Shown here piece after piece: positions 50,059-59,828 of a stretch of 64,000 nucleotides of DNA. The position numbers and the translations under genes are program-made. Below the pieces are notes generated by a model. That model did not search any database. It had not been told where the DNA came from and was given only the letters and a program-made list of their open reading frames with translations. The stretch covers positions 62,001 to 126,000 of the forward strand of contig SUXW01000008.1 of the NCBI GenBank assembly GCA_015060765.1. Reading direction: 5' to 3'. Every line of letters starts with the position of its first letter. Position 1 is the stretch's first letter. Origin of the DNA: Bacteroides sp. Its GTDB lineage: Bacteria > Bacteroidota > Bacteroidia > Bacteroidales > Bacteroidaceae.

Positions 50059-50585
50059 TGTTCGTATTCCAATTGATGTACACGTGAGGCCAAAGTCTCG
50101 GGCGTGTCAGTAGGGAGTACGGGGCATTTCACCTGAAGAATCACATCTCCTTCATCATAATGCTCGTCGATGTAATGGATAGTGATGCCACTTTCTGTTT
50201 CTTGAGCTGCCAATACGGCTTCGTGTACGTGAATGCCATACATGCCTTTCCCACCATATTTAGGAAGTAGGGATGGATGGATATTTACGATTTTGTTTGG
50301 ATATTCATGCAATAATTCCTCAGGAATACGTAAAAGAAATCCTGCCAATACGATGAAGTCTATTTCATATTGTCTCATAAGTTTACTTACTTTCCCTTCT
50401 TTGAAAGCTTGAGAGGGAACGATTTCTACAGGAAGTCTCAGCTTTTCAGCACGTTTGATGACACCCGCATTCTCTTTATTTGTTAGGACCACTCCAATTT
50501 CTATCGTTTCGTTGTCTACAAAATAGTGTGCAATTCGTTCGGCATTAGTGCCTTCTCCTGATGCAAAAATAGCTAACTTCTTCAT
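50022..50585 (-). CDS. purN: Phosphoribosylglycinamide formyltransferase
   Basis: A 187-residue enzyme that formylates GAR in purine synthesis using 10-formyl-THF. It shows the N-terminal LAIFASGEGTNAERIAHYF, FIVLAGFLLRIPEELLHEYP, NIHPSLLPKYGGKGMYG and GITIHYIDEHYDEGDVI. The catalytic Asn, His and Asp are in NIHPSLL and the DEGDVI region. ATG 50585 (MKKLAIFASG) is chosen; an ATG further out at 50627 is not the family start. Its 3' end overlaps pdxB. Confidence 0.94.
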   Translation of the reverse strand: MKKLAIFASGEGTNAERIAHYFVDNETIEIGVVLTNKENAGVIKRAEKLRLPVEIVPSQAFKEGKVSKLMRQYEIDFIVLAGFLLRIPEELLHEYPNKIVNIHPSLLPKYGGKGMYGIHVHEAVLAAQETESGITIHYIDEHYDEGDVILQVKCPVLPTDTPETLASRVHQLEYEHYPIVIDSLLKG

Positions 50586-50737
50586 ATTTTTACGCTTTTG
50601 GTGCACATAAATTAAAAAAATGTGCAAAAAACTGCATTTATTTGCTTGAATATTTGCTCAACTTAAGAAATATTTATTCCTTTGCAACCGCAAAGAAAAA
50701 TAAAATTATTCAATTAATAAACTAAAAAATTAAAGTT

Positions 50738-50974
50738 ATGTCTGAAATTCAAGAAAGAGTAAAAGCTATTATCGTTGATAAATTGGGTGTAGAAGAATCA
50801 GAAGTTACAATGGAAGCAAGCTTCACTAACGATTTGGGAGCTGACTCATTGGATACTGTAGAATTGATTATGGAATTCGAAAAGGAATTCGGTATCTCAA
50901 TTCCAGACGATCAAGCTGAAAAGATTGGTACTGTAGGTGATGCAGTTGCTTATATTGAAAAAGCTAACGCATAA
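50738..50974 (+). CDS. acpP: Acyl carrier protein
   Basis: A 78-residue acidic protein with the phosphopantetheine-attachment motif [12 protein letters not shown] (Ser37) and normal ACP length. It carries acyl chains in type II fatty acid synthesis. It is followed by fabF after 19 bp and then rnc, a conserved Bacteroidetes order. A TTCCTTTG near 50683 is close to a -7 box. Confidence 0.97.
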   Translation: MSEIQERVKAIIVDKLGVEESEVTMEASFTNDLGADSLDTVELIMEFEKEFGISIPDDQAEKIGTVGDAVAYIEKANA

Positions 50975-50993
50975 TATTTTCCTTATATTATAA

Positions 50994-52259
50994 ATGGAAT
51001 TAAAGAGAGTAGTAGTAACAGGTCTTGGTGCTCTTACTCCCGTAGGCAATACTGTTGCCGAAACTTGGGAAAACCTGGTGAAAGGGGTAAGCGGAGCAGG
51101 ACCTATTACTCATTTTGATGCGTCCAAATTCAAGACTCAATTTGCTTGTGAAGTGAAGAACTTCAATGCGGCCGAATTCATTGACCGTAAGGAAGCACGT
51201 AAGATGGACTTGTATGCGCAATATGCCATCGTTGCAGCCAAGGAAGCGATTGCGGATTCTGCAATGGATCTTGAACAAGTGGACAAAAACAAGATTGGTG
51301 TAATTTTTGGTGTAGGTATTGGCGGTATCCGTACTTTCGAAGAAGAAATGATAGGATATGCCGGTACAAAGGATACCATTGGACCGAAGTTCAATCCGTT
51401 CTTTATTCCTAAGATGATTGCTGATATTGCTTCAGGTCATATCTCTATCATGTATGGTTTCCATGGGCCTAACTTCACCACAACATCTGCATGTGCTTCA
51501 TCGTCCAATGCTATAGCCGATGCGTTTAACTATATCCGTTTGGGTAAGGCGAATGTCATTGTAGCTGGTGGAGCCGAAGCGGCTATCTCTCCTGGAGGGG
51601 TAGGTGGTTTCAATGCCATGCATGCTTTGTCAACTCGCAATGACGACCCTACTCACGCTTCACGTCCGTTTAGTGCATCGCGCGACGGTTTTATTATGGC
51701 AGAAGGAGCCGGTTGCTTGATTCTTGAAGAATTGGAACATGCCAAAGCACGTGGTGCCAAGATTTATGCTGAACTTGTTGGTGCAGGACTTTCTGCTGAT
51801 GCCCATCACTTGACTGCTTCCCATCCAGAAGGATTGGGTGCTAAGTTGGTGATGCTGAATGCCCTTGAAGATGCTGGAATGAATCCGGAAGATATTGATT
51901 ACATCAATGTTCACGGTACTTCTACTCCGGTAGGTGATGTTTCTGAAGTGAAGGCTATCAAGGAAGTGTTTGGTGATCATGCCTATAAACTCAATATCAG
52001 TTCTACTAAATCTATGACAGGGCACTTGTTGGGTGCTGCTGGTGCAGTAGAAGCATTGGTCAGTGTTTTGGCTGTGAAGAATGACATTGTTCCTCCAACA
52101 ATCAACCACGAAGAAGGTGATAACGATGAAAATATTGATTACAACCTGAATTTCACTTTTGGTACAGCCCAGAAGCGCGAAATACGTGCAGCATTGAGCA
52201 ATACCTTTGGTTTCGGTGGACACAATGCATGTGTAATTATGAAAAAATACGCTGAATAA
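50994..52259 (+). CDS. fabF: Beta-ketoacyl-ACP synthase II
   Basis: A 421-residue condensing enzyme that elongates acyl-ACP with malonyl-ACP. The catalytic Cys lies in TTSACASSSNAIADAF, and the His pair in INVHGTSTPVGD and KSMTGHLLGAAGAVEAL. The C-terminal NTFGFGGHNACVIMK is standard. It is located between acpP and rnc in one probable transcript. Confidence 0.97.
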   Translation: MELKRVVVTGLGALTPVGNTVAETWENLVKGVSGAGPITHFDASKFKTQFACEVKNFNAAEFIDRKEARKMDLYAQYAIVAAKEAIADSAMDLEQVDKNKIGVIFGVGIGGIRTFEEEMIGYAGTKDTIGPKFNPFFIPKMIADIASGHISIMYGFHGPNFTTTSACASSSNAIADAFNYIRLGKANVIVAGGAEAAISPGGVGGFNAMHALSTRNDDPTHASRPFSASRDGFIMAEGAGCLILEELEHAKARGAKIYAELVGAGLSADAHHLTASHPEGLGAKLVMLNALEDAGMNPEDIDYINVHGTSTPVGDVSEVKAIKEVFGDHAYKLNISSTKSMTGHLLGAAGAVEALVSVLAVKNDIVPPTINHEEGDNDENIDYNLNFTFGTAQKREIRAALSNTFGFGGHNACVIMKKYAE

Positions 52260-52261
52260 TC

Positions 52262-53179
52262 GTGTTTGGAAATACTTTAGATAAGATAAGACTTCTTTTC
52301 CGTAAGGATAAGGAGTCTTATTTTCGTTTTTATGAGATATTGGGATTCTATCCGCATGATATCCGAATTTATGAGCAAGCTTTGCTACATAAATCTTCTT
52401 CTATTAAATTGGAAAAAGGACACTTGCTGAATAATGAACGATTGGAATTCTTGGGAGATGCTGTACTCGATACTGTGATAGCCGATATTCTTTATCGGAA
52501 ATTCGATGGAAAGCGAGAAGGATTCTTGACCAATACTCGATCGAAAATTGTTTCTCGGGAGACTTTGAACCGCGTGGCTTCAGAAATTGGCTTGTTACAA
52601 TTGATCAAGTTCAGTACTCGCCAGTCAGCTCATAATAATTATATGGGTGGTAATGCGTTCGAGGCTCTGATTGGTGCTATCTATTTGGATAGAGGGTATT
52701 ATGGTTGTAAGCATTTCTTAGAACATCGCATTATCGGGAAATACATTGATATTGACCGGATTTCTCGAAAGGAAGTGAATTTCAAATCGAAGCTGATTGA
52801 ATGGAGTCAGAAGAACCGGATGGAGATTTCTTTCGAGCTATTGAATCAGGCGTATGATAGTTTTAATAGTCCTACGTTTGAGTCGGAAGTGATGATAGAA
52901 GGTCTACATGCAGGGAAGGGTATGGGATACTCCAAGAAGGAATCCCAGCAGATAGCGGCTCAAGAATCCATGAAGTTAATTAAAAAAGACACTGCTTTTA
53001 TGGAGAAAGTTTTTGCTGCTAAAGCCTTGCGTGAAGGCGACGACGAGAAGGTAACGGTTTATTCGGAAAAGGCTGAACCAGTTGATGTTTCAGTAGAAAA
53101 AACGGTCAAGGAAGAATTAAAAATCTTCGATGACCGTGAATCCATTATCAATGCTGCAGAAGAGGCCGCTTATTCTTAA
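52262..53179 (+). CDS. rnc: Ribonuclease III
   Basis: A 305-residue double-strand-specific endoribonuclease. The signature NERLEFLGDAVLD is present, with the GNAFEALIGAIYLDRGY segment, followed by a dsRNA-binding domain (about 170-240) and a C-terminal acidic tail. The start is GTG at 52262, only 2 bp after the fabF stop; the tail from about 250 is longer than in E. coli (226 aa) and may be flexible. The 3' end overlaps the convergent CE15 gene by 4 bp. Confidence 0.94.
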   Translation: MFGNTLDKIRLLFRKDKESYFRFYEILGFYPHDIRIYEQALLHKSSSIKLEKGHLLNNERLEFLGDAVLDTVIADILYRKFDGKREGFLTNTRSKIVSRETLNRVASEIGLLQLIKFSTRQSAHNNYMGGNAFEALIGAIYLDRGYYGCKHFLEHRIIGKYIDIDRISRKEVNFKSKLIEWSQKNRMEISFELLNQAYDSFNSPTFESEVMIEGLHAGKGMGYSKKESQQIAAQESMKLIKKDTAFMEKVFAAKALREGDDEKVTVYSEKAEPVDVSVEKTVKEELKIFDDRESIINAAEEAAYS

Positions 53180-54387
53180 TCAGCCCAAGGCATCCATTTC
53201 ATATAGTTTACATCCTTAAACATTTCTGCTTTGGTGATGTGTGTATTCACTTCCATCTTTCCAAGCAGGAACTTGTCTAGGAATGCTTCTATTTCTGGAT
53301 ATTGACTTTGAGGTACCATGCAGTGCATATGTCCGCCTTCTATGGAAAATCCCATGCGGTCTTCTATGCCAAATGTTTCCCACACTTTGCGTGCTGCTTG
53401 ACAAGATACATAACCGGATTCGTCTGCTAACCATTCATAGTCGGTGTTGCCTAAAACCAACAATGCGCGTGGAGCAATCAAAGCAGTCAGTTGGTGATGA
53501 TCGATAGGTAATTTGCTGACGTTCTCTTCGGCAAATTGTTTCATACTTTCTAGAAACCAGGCATAATTGGTTCGTCCCAATGTTTCTACATTCCCTAAAG
53601 TTTCGGATACGCGCCAAGCTGCTGCACCTCCTCCACCGGGCTCTTGTGCAATGACCAATGCAATTCTTTCGTCGAATGCACCACCAAACAATGCCATCTT
53701 GCCAGCAAACGAACAACCAGTAATGGCCAGATGGGATAGGTCAATGCGCGATTGTTCACCGATAATTTCCAAACCGTCTATCAAGCGGCTGATACCCCAT
53801 GGCCATGCACTATAAGCACCCATTGTCACATGTTCAGGATATAGCCGATTGATTGGTTCATTGCCTCGTTTTTGGGTGTGCGACATGACTTGCATGAAGT
53901 TGAATCCAATCATGGCTATGTTTCTTTTCTCGAACAGTTCGCGTGGCATGGAACCGGAAGGGAAACCGATGCCGATAACAGCAGGAAAAGGACCTTCTCC
54001 TTTTGGGTAGATGATGGGAGCGGAGATGGTGAGTGTCTGTCCTTTTTCGTGGACTGTGACAAACAAAGTATCATTAGCTAAACTGGCTTCGATGCTATCT
54101 CTCGAAACGGCAGGCTTAGGACCTAATTCGTAATGTTGTAGTTGTTGTATAATTTCTGCTCTACGATATTTCCAATCTTCAAAATCGGTTAATCTCCCTT
54201 TTCCATCAGCCCAAGCTAATGGGTCTGGCAACGTTTTTATTTCGGGCAGTTGTTCCAAGGAAGGCAATTCTATCGGAACATTATCTGTTACCGTATTTTC
54301 CTGACTGTAGACTAAAGGAATCTGTTTGGGACCACAGCCTATAAGGCTCATGGCCACTCCCATAATGGCACAATAAACTGTTTTCAT
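53176..54387 (-). CDS. Glucuronoyl esterase-like lipoprotein (CE15)
   Basis: A 403-residue exported protein. A lipoprotein signal ends at Cys18 (SLIGCGPK) and the rest is an alpha/beta hydrolase of the CE15 family. Catalytic residues: Ser226 in GCSFAGKMAL, Glu249 in AQEPGGGG and His353 in GGHMH. The Ser-to-Glu spacing (23) matches fungal CE15 enzymes. CE15 cleaves ester links between glucuronoyl units of xylan and lignin, but bacterial members have wider specificity. The start at ATG 54387 is chosen because it gives the lipobox; the open frame to 54459 overlaps pfkA. Confidence 0.87.
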   Translation of the reverse strand: MKTVYCAIMGVAMSLIGCGPKQIPLVYSQENTVTDNVPIELPSLEQLPEIKTLPDPLAWADGKGRLTDFEDWKYRRAEIIQQLQHYELGPKPAVSRDSIEASLANDTLFVTVHEKGQTLTISAPIIYPKGEGPFPAVIGIGFPSGSMPRELFEKRNIAMIGFNFMQVMSHTQKRGNEPINRLYPEHVTMGAYSAWPWGISRLIDGLEIIGEQSRIDLSHLAITGCSFAGKMALFGGAFDERIALVIAQEPGGGGAAAWRVSETLGNVETLGRTNYAWFLESMKQFAEENVSKLPIDHHQLTALIAPRALLVLGNTDYEWLADESGYVSCQAARKVWETFGIEDRMGFSIEGGHMHCMVPQSQYPEIEAFLDKFLLGKMEVNTHITKAEMFKDVNYMKWMPWAD

Positions 54388-54421
54388 AGTTGTAAAATGT
54401 ATGTAAAATGATTTAGTTGAA

Positions 54422-55429
54422 TTATCCGAAACATATACCCATCCGTTTTCCTTGTACAATTAGATCATTGTTTTCGTTGATGAGTTTCAGCTTGCCAGCC
54501 ACTTCCGTTAATGGAATGGAGCCTATTTTGTCACCTTGCAGTGCAACCATTCTTCCAAACAAACCGTTGGCTATTAACTCGGTAGCATGACCTCCCATGC
54601 GGGTAGCCAAATTGCGGTCGAATGCTGTGGGTGAACCACCTCTCTGGATATATCCCAATACCGTTTCTCTAGTTTCGATACCGGTTTCGTATTCTATTTC
54701 TTGAGCTATGTATTCAGCAGCTTTTTTCCCGTCAATGGTCTGTATACCTTCTGCTACTACAACAATGGAGTAGGTTTTTCCTTTTTTCAATCGTTCTATA
54801 ATGGTGTTGCCAATATTATGGATATTGTAAGGTATTTCGGGGATAAGAATGACATCTCCTCCTCCAGCCATACCAGAATGTAAGGCTATCCATCCGGCTT
54901 TGTGCCCCATGACTTCGATGACCATTACTCGTTGGTGTGAACTGGCAGTGGAGTGCAGCCGGTCTATAGCTTCTGTTGCGATGGTAACGGCAGAGTCGAA
55001 GCCGAATGAAATATCGGTTCCCCAAATGTCATTATCTATGGTTTTGGGGATAGATACTACATTTACTCCCGCTTGTGTCAGCTTGTTGGCTGTCTTTTGG
55101 GTACCGTTTCCTCCGATGCATACCACACAATCCAATTGTAAGTCTTGTATATTCTTCAAGATGAGGGCCGGTTTGTCGATGGATGCAGAAGAACGTTTTT
55201 TGAAAGGCTTTTCTCGAGAGGTTCCCAAAATAGTTCCTCCCAAATTCAGTAAACCACTCAGCTCTTTGTTGGTAAGCGGTACGATGTCATTGTCTATTAG
55301 TCCTCTAAATCCACTTCGTATGCCGTATACTTCCATTCCATAATGATTGATGGCTGTTTTGCAAACTCCTCTTATCGTGGCATTTATACCTGGACAATCA
55401 CCACCTGATGTTAAAATTCCTATTTTCAT
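54422..55429 (-). CDS. pfkA: 6-phosphofructokinase
   Basis: A 335-residue group A PFK. It begins TSGGDCPGINATIRGV and has the TIDND catalytic motif (130-134) and the fructose-6-P loop MGHKAGWIALHSG. The E. coli Asp103 position is Asn108 (GGNG), the Gly104 position is Gly109 and the Gly124 position is Lys129 (PKTIDND). Gly at 104 normally indicates ATP, while Lys at 124 occurs in PPi enzymes and in some ATP ones, so the phosphoryl donor is uncertain. It may be co-transcribed with the CE15 gene (34 bp downstream). Confidence 0.9.
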   Translation of the reverse strand: MKIGILTSGGDCPGINATIRGVCKTAINHYGMEVYGIRSGFRGLIDNDIVPLTNKELSGLLNLGGTILGTSREKPFKKRSSASIDKPALILKNIQDLQLDCVVCIGGNGTQKTANKLTQAGVNVVSIPKTIDNDIWGTDISFGFDSAVTIATEAIDRLHSTASSHQRVMVIEVMGHKAGWIALHSGMAGGGDVILIPEIPYNIHNIGNTIIERLKKGKTYSIVVVAEGIQTIDGKKAAEYIAQEIEYETGIETRETVLGYIQRGGSPTAFDRNLATRMGGHATELIANGLFGRMVALQGDKIGSIPLTEVAGKLKLINENNDLIVQGKRMGICFG

Positions 55430-55544
55430 GATCTATTTTTCTTGTTATCCTCCAATAATTGCCGTAAAGATAAGAAAAAGATAAAAGTAATATAGAAAAG
55501 TTTAAAAAAAAGATTCATATATTCTCTTTTCAAACAGAAAAGGT

Positions 55545-55552
55545 TAATTTTG
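55545..55552 (+). promoter_or_regulatory. Putative -7 box (TAATTTTG) for the GH3-family gene
   Basis: TAATTTTG fits TAnnTTTG and is 30 bp before the chosen ATG at 55583, against the upstream ATG at 55550, which lies within the element. Confidence 0.55.
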
Positions 55553-55582
55553 CACCTTAATTGTAAGAAAGATGGATTGACC

Positions 55583-57088
55583 ATGAATACTACAAAGATA
55601 ATAGGTGCTCTATTCAAATCTCGTCAGAAGGCATTGGAATCTTATGATTCTCAGGCTGAAGCCATTCAAAATGCGGTTTTACGCAAATTGGTGGACAGAG
55701 CTGCAGGTACGGAATGGGGCTTGAAATATGATTATGGACATATTAGGGATTATCGGGACTACCAACGTGTTCCTATACAGACCTATGAAGAGATAAAAGG
55801 ATATGTAGACCGCATGCGACATGGGGAAAAAAATGTCCTTTGGCCGGGTCAGGTGGTATGGTATGCGAAGTCGTCGGGTACTACCAATGATAAAAGTAAG
55901 TTCATCCCTGTCAGCAAAGAAGGCCTCCAACGGGTGCATTATGCTGGAGGGCGTGATTCGGTGACTTTGTATTTGAAAAATAATCCTGACAGTCGTTTGT
56001 TCTCTGGAAGAGCTTTGATATTGGGTGGAAGTCATGCTTCCAATTACAATCTAAAGCATAGTTTGGTAGGTGATTTGTCGGCTATTCTCATTGAGAATAT
56101 CAATCCGTTGGTGAACCTCATTCGGGTACCCAAGAAAGAAATAGCTCTGTTGGGTGATTTCGAAGAAAAAATGGAGAAAATTGCTCAAGTTGCCAAGGAT
56201 AAGGATATCACTAATATATCAGGAGTGCCTTCTTGGATGTTGGCTGTCATCAAACGGGTGATGGAATTGAAAGGAGTGGACAATCTCTCCGAGGTATGGC
56301 CCAATTTGGAAGTATTTTTTCATGGTGGAGTGGCCTTTACGCCCTACCGTGAACAATACAAGCAAATTATACGTAGTAATCGTATGCATTATATGGAAAC
56401 ATACAATGCTAGCGAGGGCTTCTTTGGTATTCAAAGTGATCCGTCCGATCCGTCCATGTTGTTGATGATAGATTATGATATCTTCTACGAGTTTATTCCC
56501 ATGGATGAATTTGATTCCCCCCATCCGCATATTATCCCTTTGAGCGGTGTGGAATTGAACAAAAACTATGCCATGGTTATTAGTACATCGTGTGGATTAT
56601 GGCGTTATATTATCGGTGATACAGTAAAGTTCACTTCGAAGCATCCTTACAAGTTTATCATTACTGGTCGTACCAAACATTTTATCAATGCTTTTGGTGA
56701 AGAACTGATGGTGGATAATGCTGAACAAGGATTGGCCAAAGCTTGTCAGGCTACCGGCGCACAAGTAGCGGAATACACGGCTGCTCCGGTTTTTATGGAT
56801 GCCGATGCCAAGTGTCGTCATCAATGGTTGATAGAGTTTGCTGTACAGCCCGATTCCTTGCAAAAATTCGCAGAGATTCTAGATAAATCTCTACAGGAAA
56901 TCAATTCGGATTACGAAGCTAAACGCTATAAGAACATAACTTTGCAACCGCTTGAAATAGTAGAGGCTCGTCCTCATCTTTTCCACGATTGGTTGAAAGG
57001 AAAAGGTAAATTAGGCGGTCAGCATAAGGTACCTCGATTGAGCAATACGCGTGACTATATTGATGAATTGTTAAGTTTGAACCAATAA
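55583..57088 (+). CDS. GH3 auxin-responsive-promoter family protein (acyl-acid--amine ligase-like)
   Basis: A 501-residue adenylate-forming-superfamily protein. GH3 features include the ATP-binding VVWYAKSSGTTNDKSKFIPV, the HYMETYNASEGFFG motif, SCGLWRYIIGDTVKF and ITGRTKHFINAFGEELM. Bacterial GH3 proteins are common in Bacteroidetes; the acyl substrate and amine partner are unknown here. It lies 2 bp before a lipoprotein gene, so the three genes to 59828 probably form one unit. It is a soluble cytosolic protein by sequence. Confidence 0.87.
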   Translation: MNTTKIIGALFKSRQKALESYDSQAEAIQNAVLRKLVDRAAGTEWGLKYDYGHIRDYRDYQRVPIQTYEEIKGYVDRMRHGEKNVLWPGQVVWYAKSSGTTNDKSKFIPVSKEGLQRVHYAGGRDSVTLYLKNNPDSRLFSGRALILGGSHASNYNLKHSLVGDLSAILIENINPLVNLIRVPKKEIALLGDFEEKMEKIAQVAKDKDITNISGVPSWMLAVIKRVMELKGVDNLSEVWPNLEVFFHGGVAFTPYREQYKQIIRSNRMHYMETYNASEGFFGIQSDPSDPSMLLMIDYDIFYEFIPMDEFDSPHPHIIPLSGVELNKNYAMVISTSCGLWRYIIGDTVKFTSKHPYKFIITGRTKHFINAFGEELMVDNAEQGLAKACQATGAQVAEYTAAPVFMDADAKCRHQWLIEFAVQPDSLQKFAEILDKSLQEINSDYEAKRYKNITLQPLEIVEARPHLFHDWLKGKGKLGGQHKVPRLSNTRDYIDELLSLNQ

Positions 57089-57090
57089 GA

Positions 57091-59016
57091 ATGAACTGGA
57101 AGAGACATAGATTACCTTTGATACTGATGTTGGTTATAGTGGCTTATTCTTGCGCTAGCATCGGTAACCCTGATGGTGGTCCATACGATGAGGAACCTCC
57201 AAAGTTTGTGGGCGGTATACCGTCTATGCGTGCGGTTAACAATACCCGCCAAAAAATCGAACTGGAGTTCAATGAATTCATCAAATTGGAAAAACCTTCA
57301 GAAAAGGTTATTTTCTCTCCTCCTCAGATGGAACAACCGGAACTGAAGGTGGTGGGAAAGAAGGTAGTAATTGAATTGTTGGATACGTTGAAGGATTCTA
57401 CGACTTATACTATTGACTTCTCAGATGCCATTGTTGATAATAATGAAGGAAATCCCATGGGAAATTTTTCCTATTCATTTTCTACCGGATCCAGTATTGA
57501 TACCATGGAGGTGGCAGGTACTGTATTGCAAGCCTCCGATTTGGAACCCATCAAAGGTATTCAGGTTGGATTGCATAAGGTGTTGGAAGATAGTGCTTTT
57601 ACTACTAGTGCATTCGACCGCGTGTCGCGTACCGATAGCCGTGGGTATTTTTCTATCCGAGGAGTAGCACCAGGTAAATACCGTATTTATGCTCTGAAGG
57701 ATGGTAATCAGAACTATTTATATGATTCCAAGACCGAGATGATTGCGTTCAGTGATTCCATCATTATTCCTAGTATGATGCCGGCTACTCGTCAGGATAC
57801 CGTATGGAAAGATACGCTTACCATCGATACTATCAAAACGGTAAATTACACTCGATACCTTCCTGATAGCCTGATCTTGAGGGCTTTCAAGGAAGAGAAT
57901 GACCGTCAGTACCTTACACGTAGCCAGCGTGATAAGGAAAACCATTTTATTCTTACTTTTAGTGCCAAGGCTGATACACTTCCAATCATCAGAGGACTGA
58001 ATTTTGATGATAAGGATGCTTTTGTTATTGAAACGACACCGCGTAATGACTCCATATGTTATTGGATCAAGGATTCGCTGGTTTATCAGATGGATACATT
58101 AGCTATCCAACTTGATTATCTATATACAGATACGCTCAACCAATTGGTTCCCAAAACAGATACTTTGTATTTGGCTAACAAACTGACTAGAGCGCAAAAA
58201 GAAAAACTGCAGAAAGAAGAAGACGAGAAGAAGGAGAAGGAACGCAAAAAACGAGAAAAGAAAGGGCTAGAACCCGAGAAAGAACCGACGAAATTCTTGA
58301 ATATGAAAGTGGAAGCTTCCAATTCGTTTGATATTTACAATAATGTCGTTCTTTCTTTTGATGAACCGGTGGCATCTATCGATACATCGGCCATTCACAT
58401 GGAAGTGAAGGTTGATACGTTGTGGCAGCCCGAACCTTTCATGTTGGTGGAAGATTCAGTGACACCTCGTACTTACGAAATATTAGCCCAGTGGCAACCT
58501 GAAAAGGAATACCAGCTCACGATAGACTCGGCGGCCATTGTGGGCTTGTATGGATTGCATACCAACAAAGTACAACAAACCATGAAGGTCAAGAAATTGG
58601 AAGAATATGGTACATTGTTGCTAAATGTCATTGGTGCTGATTCTTCTTCAATAGTTGAACTACTTGACAATTCCGGCAAGGTCCTTCGTCAACAACCAGT
58701 TACGCCGGAAGGTACGGCTGACTTCTATTTCTTGAATCCTGGAACGAAATATTACATTCGTATGCTGAACGACCGCAATGGTAATGGTATTTGGGATACG
58801 GGGAATTTTGCTTTGGATATCCAGCCCGAAGAGGTGTATTATTTCCCAAAAGTATGGGAAATGAAAGCCAATTTCGAATTTGAGGAAACTTGGAACATAC
58901 ATGAAGTTCCGTTGGATAGACAGAAACTGGATGAGATAAAGAAACAGAAACCCGAAACACAGAAGAAAATCAAGGATCGTAACAAGGAACGTGCCAAAAA
59001 ATTAGGAAGACAATGA
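57091..59016 (+). CDS. Ig-like (SbsA/BIG-type) domain lipoprotein with charged middle region
   Basis: A 641-residue protein with a lipobox at Cys21 (VAYSCASIG). An N-terminal Ig-like segment (IELEFNEFIKLEKPSEKVIF, about 52-130) is followed by a carboxypeptidase-regulatory-like fold (RGVAPGKYRIYALKDGNQNY). A strongly charged K/E-rich stretch (about 365-395, KEKLQKEEDEKKEKERKK) links to a second set of beta domains. The C-terminus is Lys/Arg rich (EIKKQKPETQKKIKDRNKER). It probably faces the periplasm or surface and has an envelope or assembly role. Its 3' end overlaps the next gene by 4 bp. Confidence 0.75.
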   Translation: MNWKRHRLPLILMLVIVAYSCASIGNPDGGPYDEEPPKFVGGIPSMRAVNNTRQKIELEFNEFIKLEKPSEKVIFSPPQMEQPELKVVGKKVVIELLDTLKDSTTYTIDFSDAIVDNNEGNPMGNFSYSFSTGSSIDTMEVAGTVLQASDLEPIKGIQVGLHKVLEDSAFTTSAFDRVSRTDSRGYFSIRGVAPGKYRIYALKDGNQNYLYDSKTEMIAFSDSIIIPSMMPATRQDTVWKDTLTIDTIKTVNYTRYLPDSLILRAFKEENDRQYLTRSQRDKENHFILTFSAKADTLPIIRGLNFDDKDAFVIETTPRNDSICYWIKDSLVYQMDTLAIQLDYLYTDTLNQLVPKTDTLYLANKLTRAQKEKLQKEEDEKKEKERKKREKKGLEPEKEPTKFLNMKVEASNSFDIYNNVVLSFDEPVASIDTSAIHMEVKVDTLWQPEPFMLVEDSVTPRTYEILAQWQPEKEYQLTIDSAAIVGLYGLHTNKVQQTMKVKKLEEYGTLLLNVIGADSSSIVELLDNSGKVLRQQPVTPEGTADFYFLNPGTKYYIRMLNDRNGNGIWDTGNFALDIQPEEVYYFPKVWEMKANFEFEETWNIHEVPLDRQKLDEIKKQKPETQKKIKDRNKERAKKLGRQ

Positions 59017-59828
59017 AAAAACTGATTGTGTTGATAGGGTATATATGTTGGGCAGTAATAGGCTATGCACAGTGTACTGCTGCTAATGAGGCTATCCAAG
59101 TGGGTGAACGGCTTACTTACGAACTGAAATTCAATTGGAAATTTATTTGGGTTAATGCCGGTGAAGCAAAAATGAATCTAACGGCGACTACTTATCAGGG
59201 TAAACCTTGTTATAAGACAGAATTATTATGTGTTAGTAATTCCAAAGTCGACTTCTTTTTTAAAATGAGAGATACGCTTACTTGCATCACTACTGAACAA
59301 CTGCAGCCGCTCTATTTTCGCAAGGGAGCTGAAGAAGGTAGTCGCTATACAGTAGACGAAGTGAAATTTGGTTATCGGGGTAACCAATGTGTGGTAGACC
59401 AACACCGTTGGCGCAAGGACCGTAATCCGTATCACCTTGAAGAGGTGAGTGATGAATGTGTGTTCGATATGCTCAGTATTCTATTGCAAGCACGTTCTTA
59501 CAATCCGGCCGATTACAAAGTAGGAGACAAGATTCTATTCCCTATGGCTACCGGTAAACGAGTAGAGGAACAGACTCTTATTTATCGTGGAAAGAAAAAT
59601 TTCGAAGCAGAAGACGATACTAAATATCGTTGTCTAGTGTTTTCATTGGTAGAATACGATAAAAAAGGAAAGGAAAAGGAAGTCATCACGTTTTATGTAA
59701 CAGATGACAAGAATCACTTGCCGGTTCGTTTGGATTTATTCTTGAATTTCGGCTCAGCCAAAGCATTTCTAAAGACCGTAAAGGGTAATCGTCATCCCCT
59801 TACTTCCATCATTAGCAAGAAAAAGTAA
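59013..59828 (+). CDS. DUF3108 secreted protein
   Basis: A 271-residue exported protein with a signal peptide (WAVIGYAQ, site near 20). The DUF3108 core reads YELKFNWKFIWVNAGEAKMN, ITTEQLQPLYFRKGAEEGSR and later EKEVITFYVTDDKNHLPVRL, a beta-rich fold. Function is unknown. It overlaps the upstream lipoprotein stop by 4 bp. The stop is adjacent to the convergent gene at 59829, with no gap. Confidence 0.83.
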   Translation: MKKLIVLIGYICWAVIGYAQCTAANEAIQVGERLTYELKFNWKFIWVNAGEAKMNLTATTYQGKPCYKTELLCVSNSKVDFFFKMRDTLTCITTEQLQPLYFRKGAEEGSRYTVDEVKFGYRGNQCVVDQHRWRKDRNPYHLEEVSDECVFDMLSILLQARSYNPADYKVGDKILFPMATGKRVEEQTLIYRGKKNFEAEDDTKYRCLVFSLVEYDKKGKEKEVITFYVTDDKNHLPVRLDLFLNFGSAKAFLKTVKGNRHPLTSIISKKK

